From Oscillospiraceae bacterium (GTDB taxonomy: Bacteria; Bacillota; Clostridia; Oscillospirales; Acutalibacteraceae), in contig JAFLUO010000045.1 in the NCBI GenBank assembly GCA_022508705.1, positions 1 to 14,264 on the forward strand: DNA of 14,264 nt, given 5' to 3'. The translations under genes and the position numbers were made by a program. This document shows positions 6,496 through 12,475 of the stretch, one piece after another. Below the pieces are notes generated by a model. That model saw only the letters and a list, made by a program, of their open reading frames with translations. It made no database searches and was not told where the DNA came from. The stretch's first letter is position 1. Every line of letters begins with the position of its first letter.

Positions 6496-8259
6496 TTACT
6501 TTTCTATCTCGGCAATTTGTGCATTAGACGCTTTTATTTTTTCATAAACCTCGTCGGAAAATTTCTTTTCCCTTGTGTATGTGAAAAGTCCGTTTTGCTC
6601 TTGCTCAATGTCATAAAGCTGAGTGTAGCAAAATCCGCACATATTCTTGTTTTGAATTAAAGCGTCGGTAAGTCCGCAGTATCTTTGTGCAAATTCTTCG
6701 GGGGAATGAACATCCTCGCCGTAGCCCCAGGATTTAAACTTTGAATCTGTTTCCCATTTAATTCCGCCGTATTCGCTTACCATTACGGGAAGGCCGCCCG
6801 GATATTTCTGCCTGCCGGGATTATCAAGTAAAACATGCTCGTAAAGCTCACCGCTGACAGCGAATTTGTCAAAATTATTCTTAAAAAACTCTACATCTCC
6901 GTTGTAATCGTGCACGTCGTAAATATCCGTTTTAACGTGATAATTTCCGCTTGTGTCAATACACGGACGGGTTGGGTCAATTTCTTTAGTCAATTCATAA
7001 ATATGGCTTAAAAGTCCGTCATACTGCGGTCTTTTTTTATAATCCCACGTTTCGTTGAACGGGCACCAACCGATAATTGACGGGTGATTAAAATCACGCT
7101 TAACGGCTTCGCTCCATTCGTTTGCAAAAATCTGCACGCCTTTCTTTGAAGAAATATCAAAGCCCCAGTTTCCGTACTCACCCCAAACAATGTAGCCTAA
7201 AATATCGCAAAAATACAAAAATCTTGGATCAAACACCTTCTGGTGAAGTCTTGCGCCGTTAAAGCCCACTGATAAAGACAGTTCAATATCTCTTTTAAGC
7301 TCACCGTCGTCTTTGGCGGTATAAATTCCGTCCTTGTAAAAGCCCTGGTCAAGCACAAGGCGCTGAAAAACACTTTTACCGTTTATAAGAAATTTGTAGC
7401 CGTCAAGAGAAACTGAACGAAGTCCGAAATATGACTTTACTTTGTCTTCGCCGTATCTCAAATTGAGGTCATAAAGCCTGCCGTTGCCCACTTCCCAAAG
7501 ATGCGTTTCGCTTAAATTTAACGTAATATTTGCCCTGCCGTTCTCCAATACCTTCGACTTTGACGTGCCGACGGATTTGCCGTCAAAAATAGCCTTTGCC
7601 TCAACATCTAAACTTTTATTTTCGCCAACGAGGTCAAATTCTATTGAAATCTTGGAATTTTCAGCATCGGGATAAATTCTGAAATCAGCAATATAATCCT
7701 TTGGCGTGTATTCAATATAAACACTTTGCCAAATACCCGTGGTGCGTGTGTAATCGCAACCGTGGCTTTTAAGACGTTCTGACTGCTTGCCTCTGGGCAC
7801 AAAACGGTTTTTGTTATCGTCTTCACAGAGTATGAAAATTTCGTTTTCACCGCTGACTACGGCATCTGTAATATCAAATGAAAACGAAGTATAACCGCCC
7901 CTGTGCCTGCCGATATATTTTCCGTTTACAATCACGCTTGTAATGTAATCCGCCGCGCCAATGTGCAGAACAACACGATTGCTGTCAGGAGAAAGTTCAA
8001 TCGTTTTTCTGTACCAAACAAGGTTTACAAAGCTTGTATAACCAATACCCGAAAGTCTACTTTCAATGCAGTATGGCACGGTTATTTTGTGCGTATAATC
8101 TGCTTTTTTGTAAATTTTAAACGCTCTTTCTTGCGTTTCGGAAAATTTAAATCCGAGTGTTGCCTTACTAAAACCAAAATCCCATTCGCCGTTTAGAGAG
8201 ATAAAGCTTTCCCTCTCAAACTGAGGGTTAGGATGAGAACTGAAAATTATACTGTTTAT
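6496..8259 (-). CDS. Glycoside hydrolase family 2 (beta-galactosidase/beta-glucuronidase-like), non-canonical start
   Basis: The GH2 fold is complete. An N-terminal sugar-binding domain (HPNPQFERESF and SLNGEWDFGF near the start, then VWYRKTIEL and GGYTSFSFDITD), an immunoglobulin-like domain and a TIM barrel follow in order. The acid/base is Glu403 in GWCPFNETWDY and the nucleophile Glu496 in VMVSEYGG, counted from 8259. It would hydrolyse a beta-glycoside in the cytoplasm, as there is no signal peptide; the sugar is not predictable. The reading frame is open from the stop TAA at 8281-8283 down to 6496 but has no ATG, GTG or TTG before a GTG at 8077-8079, which would cut off about 60 conserved residues. 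ATA at 8257-8259, five nt after AAAGGA and one base past the upstream gene's TGA, is the best start; ATT at 8263-8265 is another. Full length is 587 residues, normal for the family. Confidence 0.8.
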   Translation of the reverse strand: MNSIIFSSHPNPQFERESFISLNGEWDFGFSKATLGFKFSETQERAFKIYKKADYTHKITVPYCIESRLSGIGYTSFVNLVWYRKTIELSPDSNRVVLHIGAADYITSVIVNGKYIGRHRGGYTSFSFDITDAVVSGENEIFILCEDDNKNRFVPRGKQSERLKSHGCDYTRTTGIWQSVYIEYTPKDYIADFRIYPDAENSKISIEFDLVGENKSLDVEAKAIFDGKSVGTSKSKVLENGRANITLNLSETHLWEVGNGRLYDLNLRYGEDKVKSYFGLRSVSLDGYKFLINGKSVFQRLVLDQGFYKDGIYTAKDDGELKRDIELSLSVGFNGARLHQKVFDPRFLYFCDILGYIVWGEYGNWGFDISSKKGVQIFANEWSEAVKRDFNHPSIIGWCPFNETWDYKKRPQYDGLLSHIYELTKEIDPTRPCIDTSGNYHVKTDIYDVHDYNGDVEFFKNNFDKFAVSGELYEHVLLDNPGRQKYPGGLPVMVSEYGGIKWETDSKFKSWGYGEDVHSPEEFAQRYCGLTDALIQNKNMCGFCYTQLYDIEQEQNGLFTYTREKKFSDEVYEKIKASNAQIAEIEK

Positions 8260-8260
8260 T

Positions 8261-9646
8261 TCAATCCTTTCTTTGCCATTTTATATTAAGAACCGTGTTG
8301 TAATCCCTTTGCTTTTCATCACCTATGGTGTCAAGCACGAACTTGTCAATATCGGAAAGCACGGGATTTTTTGCGCCTGCCTTCTTTTCAATTATGTGCG
8401 TTACGGGGTGAAGCCTTTTAAGAAGTTTCCTCACTGCATCGTTTACGGGAGTGCCGTCAACGTATGGTTCATTTCCGCCGAAGGCGTTACGCACAAATTC
8501 AACTGCCAAATCCTTAACGAGTATATTTTCAATGCTTTTATCAACCTTGAAACAGAATAATCTGCCAAGGCCTTTAACTGTCAGCTTCTGCAAAACCTTG
8601 CCCACTGCGGTAACGGGGATTTTAAGCTTCTTATTTTTCTCAGGTCCTCCGAAAAGACGTGTAAAAAATGCAAAGTCGTATGCCATAGCGTCAATTATAT
8701 CGGTTATCATTCTGTCAAAACGCCATCTAAAATACTCCTCTGCCGTTTTTCCTCCCTTATCCCAATCAAAATCCTCAATGGTATATGACTTAATATCTAT
8801 TTTGTCGCCGTCAAGGAAAGTTACCTTTCTGTATGAGCAGGGGTAGCCTACAAAACTGCCCGTCTGCACGTCGGTTATCATATTGCCGTTTTTGCTTGTG
8901 TATTCCGTAACTGCTTGAGCGTGCATATGACCTGTGAAAATAAGGTCAAGACCTGCATCTGCAAAGGTGCTTGCAAGCATTTCCCACTCGGTTAAGTGCG
9001 AATCCCCCACAAGATGAGCAAAAGGTGAAAATGGCAAAAGCGGATAATGGGTCATAGCGAATATGTAGCAACCGTTATCATGGGCATCTTTTATCTGCTC
9101 CAGCGCCCATTCCAATTGATCGGGCCAAAGCCCTTTGAAGCCCTTGCAGTCGCCGTCGCAATTTAATGCCAAAAGACGAATTGAGTCTGTAAGTTGCACT
9201 ACATAGGACATTGACTCATGCTCAGAAATTGCCTGCTCAAAACCGTAGTGGTAGTAAAGCTCACGAAGCTTTTCCCGAGGAGTACCCTCCACAGGCACAC
9301 ACTCTTTTCCCACAAAACCCACGGGGTAAGGAGTTTCGCCGTAATCGTGCCTTGCGGTGATTAAATAGACCGTCTTTCCTCTGCTCTCGAGCCATTTAAG
9401 CTTCTTTATAAAGCCCTCATTGCTTGCCTGCTCGCCACGGTACACCAAATCGCCTGGAATAAGGATTACATTTGTTTCTTTGTCCTCAGCGATTTTAAGA
9501 AAACCTGCGTCTATTATAGCGCCGGTCTCTGCAACGCATTTTTGGTCTGTTCGGCTTCTTGCCTCATAAGCCTCACCCTCACCGCCTAAAGAGAGCTCAA
9601 AAAAATGCGGGTCTGTTACAAGATAAAATGAAAAATTGCCTGCCAT
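8261..9646 (-). CDS. Calcineurin-like metallophosphoesterase
   Basis: This 461-residue cytoplasmic-looking protein carries the ordered metal-binding motifs of the family: T11-D12-P-H14 (DxH), P-G-D66 in ILIPGDLVYRGE, the third motif as TARHD (H100, D101), MTH200YPL and TGH240MH242. It should be a two-metal phosphoesterase; the substrate is unknown. The third motif is normally GNHD/E; here the asparagine position is Arg, which may change catalysis. The C-terminal ~170 residues, after GSFVGYPCS, are helical and family-specific. ATG 9646 is chosen because GAGGTG stands just before it, whereas the ATG seven codons upstream (9667) has no ribosome binding site. Its TGA abuts the presumed start of the GH2 gene, so the two form an operon, driven from 9705-9733. 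Confidence 0.85.
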   Translation of the reverse strand: MAGNFSFYLVTDPHFFELSLGGEGEAYEARSRTDQKCVAETGAIIDAGFLKIAEDKETNVILIPGDLVYRGEQASNEGFIKKLKWLESRGKTVYLITARHDYGETPYPVGFVGKECVPVEGTPREKLRELYYHYGFEQAISEHESMSYVVQLTDSIRLLALNCDGDCKGFKGLWPDQLEWALEQIKDAHDNGCYIFAMTHYPLLPFSPFAHLVGDSHLTEWEMLASTFADAGLDLIFTGHMHAQAVTEYTSKNGNMITDVQTGSFVGYPCSYRKVTFLDGDKIDIKSYTIEDFDWDKGGKTAEEYFRWRFDRMITDIIDAMAYDFAFFTRLFGGPEKNKKLKIPVTAVGKVLQKLTVKGLGRLFCFKVDKSIENILVKDLAVEFVRNAFGGNEPYVDGTPVNDAVRKLLKRLHPVTHIIEKKAGAKNPVLSDIDKFVLDTIGDEKQRDYNTVLNIKWQRKD

Positions 9647-9704
9647 AAAACACCTCGTTTCGCACATTTTTTTAATACTTATATTTCAATTATAACACAG
9701 TTCG

Positions 9705-9733
9705 ATTTTATCATTTCATATAATAAATGTCAA
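9705..9733 (-). promoter_or_regulatory. Promoter of the metallophosphoesterase/GH2 operon
   Basis: On the minus strand a perfect TTGACA (9733-9728), a 17-nt spacer and TAAAAT (9710-9705) lie 58 bp before the ATG at 9646. A TATAAT at 9694-9689 further down has no good -35 and is less likely. Confidence 0.75.
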
Positions 9734-9762
9734 TTTAACGTAATGTTATTTATTATGGACTT

Positions 9763-9781
9763 ACGCGGTTTCGATTACCGC
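9763..9781 (+). repeat. 19-nt inverted copy of the tmRNA T arm
   Basis: ACGCGGTTTCGATTACCGC here is identical to the T arm of tmRNA as transcribed (the reverse complement of 9962-9980). Allowing a 4-nt gap, GACTT before it also matches tmRNA. The copy points opposite to ssrA, 181 bp from it. Confidence 0.8.
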
Positions 9782-9859
9782 ATTATTTCGTTAATATCAA
9801 AAAACACAGAAAAACGCAACCACACTTACTTTTTCACTATTCACTTTTACTTATTACTT

Positions 9860-9952
9860 CCAAAAATCGATATGTTATTTTAGTGAAAAGTGAAGAGTGA
9901 ATAGTTAATAAGTAAAAATCGACAACCCTCTGTCGAGAATTGTCGATTTTTG
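9860..9952 (-). repeat. Copy 2 of the inverted-end repeat, after tmRNA
   Basis: On the minus strand it begins CCAAAAATCGACA at the tmRNA CCA end and finishes TCGATTTTTGG, followed by GGAAGTAATA-like sequence as in copy 1. It has the same order of parts: terminator hairpin, TTCACTATT/CTTCACTTTT tract, second inverted end. Sequence beyond it (9829-9859) is complementary to the tract, so 9829-9917 can fold into a longer imperfect hairpin. The remaining noncoding DNA at 9647-9828 holds the operon promoter and the T-arm copy. Confidence 0.7.
9914..9951 (-). terminator. Intrinsic terminator of tmRNA
   Basis: AAAAATCGACAA / TTGTCGATTTTT, a 12-bp stem with an inner CTC/GAG pair, begins at the last base of the tmRNA CCA. 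On the minus strand the distal arm ends in five T. It is nearly identical to the tRNA-Thr terminator. Confidence 0.85.
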
Positions 9953-10303
9953 GTGGAGATGGCGGTAATCGAAACCGCGTCCGAAAGTCTATTCCCAAAG
10001 CTTTCTACGAGCGTAGTGTATCGTTTAAAATTCCCTTTTATGCCCGCCGAGACACAGGCTGACAAAATCGGTAGCTCTTTAATTCATGACAGATTACAGA
10101 GCGCTCATCTGTTCACGTTCACTGCTAAATGGCACTTCTTACCGAACCGCAGTACTTTCGGGGAAGCGTTGCCGCTTATTTAAGCCGCAAGTAAAACTTT
10201 ATTATTGTTGTCGTTTATTTCTAAACTTGAAGCTTTTATTGTGGTGCCTCGCCACAGCTCGCTTACCAAGGTTCAGGACCCCCGTCGAAATCCTTTCATC
10301 CCC
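9951..10303 (-). ncRNA. ssrA: tmRNA (10Sa RNA)
   Basis: This 353-nt RNA rescues stalled ribosomes with SmpB. The 5' end GGGGATG pairs with CATCTCC (9961-9955, one G-U). It is followed by the conserved GGATTTCGACGGGGGTCC segment, and the 3' end has a T arm GCGGT-TTCGATT-ACCGC, discriminator A and encoded CCA. The tag frame reads TAG-AA then ATA AAC GAC AAC AAT AAT AAA GTT TTA CTT GCG GCT TAA (10218-10180), giving INDNNNKVLLAA after the tRNA-borne Ala. It ends in the degron-like LLAA. The resume triplet is placed by the usual spacing after TAG. An ATA resume codon is unusual, but the frame is fixed by the LAA-stop end. It is on the same strand as smpB, 726 bp downstream of it. Confidence 0.95.
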
Positions 10304-10326
10304 ATATAAACTATTTAATTGTATAT

Positions 10327-10332
10327 ATTATA
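10327..10332 (-). promoter_or_regulatory. Probable -10 box of ssrA
   Basis: A perfect TATAAT on the minus strand lies 23 bp before the tmRNA 5' end, implying a short leader removed by RNase P. The -35 region (ACATTT at 17-nt spacing) is weak. Read-through from the smpB operon may also contribute, since no terminator is visible at 10304-10396. Confidence 0.45.
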
Positions 10333-10396
10333 GATTGTTTTTTAACTGCAAATGTATTGTTAGTTAAAATTTATCTATCAACGTTTTTGTTTTTAA

Positions 10397-11029
10397 TTAT
10401 TGTTTATTAAAATAACGCATATCCGCTTTAAAATAAGTTCTTATGTACCCTGCCTTTGCAACTACAACGAATTCACCCGTTTTATTGCAAAAGTACGCTG
10501 TGTCGCCGTCCTTCTGTATTCTTTTAAGAGAAGAGGGATTAAGTATTACCAAATTCGCCTTTAAAAGATAATCTTCCATACTTTTGCAGGAGACCTGCTC
10601 GCCGTGCTTTACATAATGGGAAACCATTGAATTTGTATCGTAAAACGTGTATTTATACGGCGAAGTATCAAATTCTTCAATGTAAACGTGTCTTCCAAAA
10701 AGCAGTAAAAACAGAATTGCCAAAGCCGAAACCGCACAAACGATTACCGCTGACGAGTTCGGTATAAATTCCAAATTAAAAATTGCCGCTAAGAAAAGTG
10801 CCGAAGCAACAAATATTTTTAAAATAAAGCTATTACGGTTGTTTACATGTCTTTTTACCGTGTAGTTTTTATATTCAAAGCTTTGGTTTGTTTTTTTAGC
10901 TTTATTCATCTCACGGCAGGTCTTGCACCGTTTGGGTAACGACAGATTTTTTGACTGATAAAAGCTTACCTCGCTATCGCTTAGTACAAATTGCTTTCCG
11001 CATTGAACGCAAACACGCTTTTCGGACAT
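10397..11029 (-). CDS. Zinc-ribbon, two-helix membrane protein with C-terminal BECR-nuclease-like segment
   Basis: This 210-residue protein has three parts. An N-terminal zinc ribbon is formed by C7-x2-C10 and C35-x2-C38. Two hydrophobic helices follow (about 67-87 and 92-112). A C-terminal domain (about 130-210) contains SHYVKHG (137-143), MEDYLLKA (151-158), DGDTAYF (174-180), TGEFVVV (184-190) and GYIRTYF (194-200). By eye that order recalls the BECR/Barnase-EndoU-ColicinE5-RelE-like nuclease domains of polymorphic toxins and phage proteins (KHG...YLxxA...GD...Y...TxEF-x-V...G-x-IRT-(Y/F)-F). The nuclease link is an inference from motif memory; activity is unproven. The ATG overlaps the smpB stop as TAATG, so it is translationally coupled to smpB, and the gene ends 94 bp before ssrA. 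No antitoxin-like gene is adjacent. Confidence 0.75.
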   Translation of the reverse strand: MSEKRVCVQCGKQFVLSDSEVSFYQSKNLSLPKRCKTCREMNKAKKTNQSFEYKNYTVKRHVNNRNSFILKIFVASALFLAAIFNLEFIPNSSAVIVCAVSALAILFLLLFGRHVYIEEFDTSPYKYTFYDTNSMVSHYVKHGEQVSCKSMEDYLLKANLVILNPSSLKRIQKDGDTAYFCNKTGEFVVVAKAGYIRTYFKADMRYFNKQ

Positions 11030-11496
11030 TATCTTAGCCTTTCTTTCATACCTCTTTCAATATTCCGCTGGGCTTCCTTTTTAGCCGCAACATCACGCTT
11101 ATCGTATAACTTTTTACCTTTGCAAAGCCCCAATTGTACCTTTGCCTTGCCTTTTTTAAAATAGACAGACAGCGGAATAATCGTTAAGCCGTCTTGCTTT
11201 ATTGTGCCGAATAAACGCATTATCTCTTTTTTGTGCATCAGCAATTTTCTTATGCGCATTGGGTCTCGGTTAAAGATATTGCCGTGCTCATAAGGGCTTA
11301 TGTGCATCCCGTTGACAAAAATTTCTCCGTTGTCAATATTGCACCAAGAGTCTTTAAGGTTGCACTTGCCCTGTCGCAACGATTTAACCTCTGTGCCCAC
11401 AAGCTCAATGCCTGCCTCATATGTTTCAAGCACGAAATAGTCGTGATATGCTTTTTTATTTTGTGCAACTGTCGAACTCGTGTTTTTTTCTGCCAT
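11029..11496 (-). CDS. smpB: SsrA-binding protein SmpB
   Basis: At 155 residues, the length is typical for SmpB. It shows the OB-fold core (NKKAYHDYFVLETYEAGIEL with GTEVKSLRQGKCNLKDSW, then ISPYEHGN and RDPMRIRKLLMHKKEI) and the basic C-terminal tail (GKKLYDKRDVAAKKEAQRNI) that enters the mRNA channel in the decoding centre. SmpB binds the tRNA-like domain of tmRNA and delivers it with EF-Tu to stalled ribosomes; tmRNA itself lies downstream on the same strand. The start at 11496 is taken because GGAG precedes it and MAEKN fits the family. The longer frame, with a 16-residue extension up to 11544, would overlap recR. It lies 19 bp after recR and overlaps the next gene by one base (TAATG). 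Confidence 0.96.
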   Translation of the reverse strand: MAEKNTSSTVAQNKKAYHDYFVLETYEAGIELVGTEVKSLRQGKCNLKDSWCNIDNGEIFVNGMHISPYEHGNIFNRDPMRIRKLLMHKKEIMRLFGTIKQDGLTIIPLSVYFKKGKAKVQLGLCKGKKLYDKRDVAAKKEAQRNIERGMKERLR

Positions 11497-11515
11497 GGTT
11501 TTTCTCCGTTTAAAA

Positions 11516-12112
11516 TTACAGAAGCTGTCTGCCGTCAAGGGCACGGGAAAGAGTTACCTCGTCGGCATATTCCAAATCGCTTCCCACGGGCATTCCGTAA
11601 GCAAGCCGCGTTACCTTTATGCCCATAGGCTTTAAAAGCTTGGAAATATAAACCGCCGTTGCCTCACCCTCGGCTGTTGGATTGGTTGCCATAATAACCT
11701 CGTTTACCGTATCGTCGGCAAGTCTGGAAATTAGCTCTTTAATGCGAATATCGTTAGGTCCTATGCCGTTCATGGGCGACATTACGCCGTGCAAAACATG
11801 GTAAACCCCTCTGTATTCGTGAGTGCGCTCAAAAGCAGTAATATCCCTTGGATTTTCAACTACGCAAATCGTTGAACTGTCACGCTTCGGGTTATTACAG
11901 ATATTGCATTTTTCATCTTCTGTAAAATTACAGCAAACCGAGCAGGTATGAATTTTATCATGTGCATCGGTTATGGCGTCAGTAAGGCTTTTTACCGCCT
12001 TGTCGTCAAGCCCTAAAACATAATATGCAAATCTCTCCGCTGATTTAAGACCGACAGAGGGCATTTTACGAAATTCTTCAATAAGTTTTTGAAGTGATAC
12101 AATATCCGCCAT
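11516..12112 (-). CDS. recR: Recombination mediator protein RecR
   Basis: At 198 residues it matches the family length. It has an N-terminal helix-hairpin-helix (MPSVGLKSAERFAYYVL), a C4 zinc finger (CSVC...CNIC at about 57-72), a Toprim domain (ICVVENPRDITAFE, ATNPTAEGEATAVYI) and the C-terminal Walker B-like strand. With RecO and RecF it loads RecA onto SSB-coated gaps. GGAG lies before the ATG. It is third in the dnaX-ybaB-recR order, 15 bp after ybaB. Confidence 0.97.
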   Translation of the reverse strand: MADIVSLQKLIEEFRKMPSVGLKSAERFAYYVLGLDDKAVKSLTDAITDAHDKIHTCSVCCNFTEDEKCNICNNPKRDSSTICVVENPRDITAFERTHEYRGVYHVLHGVMSPMNGIGPNDIRIKELISRLADDTVNEVIMATNPTAEGEATAVYISKLLKPMGIKVTRLAYGMPVGSDLEYADEVTLSRALDGRQLL

Positions 12113-12127
12113 TTGATTTCTCCGAAA

Positions 12128-12472
12128 TTAAAGACCGAGGCCGGGGATTCCTAAATTCATTCCGCCTGTGACCTTGCCCATTTCACGCTCTGTTGTTTCG
12201 TCTGCTTTTCTCATTGCCTCGTTAATTGCGGCAAGAAGCATATCCTCAAGCATTTCAACATCTTCAGGGTCAACAACCTCAGGCTTTATTTTAATTGATT
12301 TAACCTCATGTGAGCCGTTAACAGTAATCTCAACTGCTCCGCCGCCCGAAGATGCGGAATATTCAGCCTCCTGGCATTCTGCCTGAACACGTTCCATATC
12401 CTCCTGCATTTGCTGGAGTTTTCTCATCATATCGGCTCTTCCGCCGCCCTGATTCGGTATTCTTGCTTTCAT
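12128..12472 (-). CDS. YbaB/EbfC family nucleoid-associated protein
   Basis: This 114-residue protein has the family's N-terminal helix (MMRKLQQMQEDMERVQAECQ), the central AVEITVNGSHEVKSIKIKPEVVDPED strand pair and the C-terminal helix LEDMLLAAINEAMRKADE, ending in a Gly/Met-rich tail (GGMNLGIPGLGL). Homologues form dimers that bind DNA. Its ribosome binding site AAGGAG is inside the last codons of dnaX, with only a 3-bp gap, so it is translationally coupled. It matches B. subtilis yaaK in position. Confidence 0.95.
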   Translation of the reverse strand: MKARIPNQGGGRADMMRKLQQMQEDMERVQAECQEAEYSASSGGGAVEITVNGSHEVKSIKIKPEVVDPEDVEMLEDMLLAAINEAMRKADETTEREMGKVTGGMNLGIPGLGL

Positions 12473-12475
12473 TTC

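Noticed and set aside
6496..8079. GTG at 8077-8079 as the true GH2 start
   Set aside because: It would remove about 60 residues of conserved GH2 N-terminal sequence that are encoded in frame just upstream, and no ribosome binding site precedes the GTG.
9763..9980. attL/attR pair of an element integrated in ssrA
   Set aside because: The two T-arm copies are inverted rather than direct, only 181 bp apart, and no integrase gene lies between them. Kept only as an unexplained repeat.
9950..10367. Several plus- and minus-strand open frames of 60-93 codons between 9880 and 10367
   Set aside because: They lie across tmRNA and its terminator repeat. The RNA ends, the T arm and the tag frame explain this sequence, and the frames have no ribosome binding sites or recognisable protein features.
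11029..11544. Longer SmpB frame starting at 11544
   Set aside because: The extra 16 residues overlap the end of recR and do not fit SmpB; the start at 11496 has a ribosome binding site and family-typical length.
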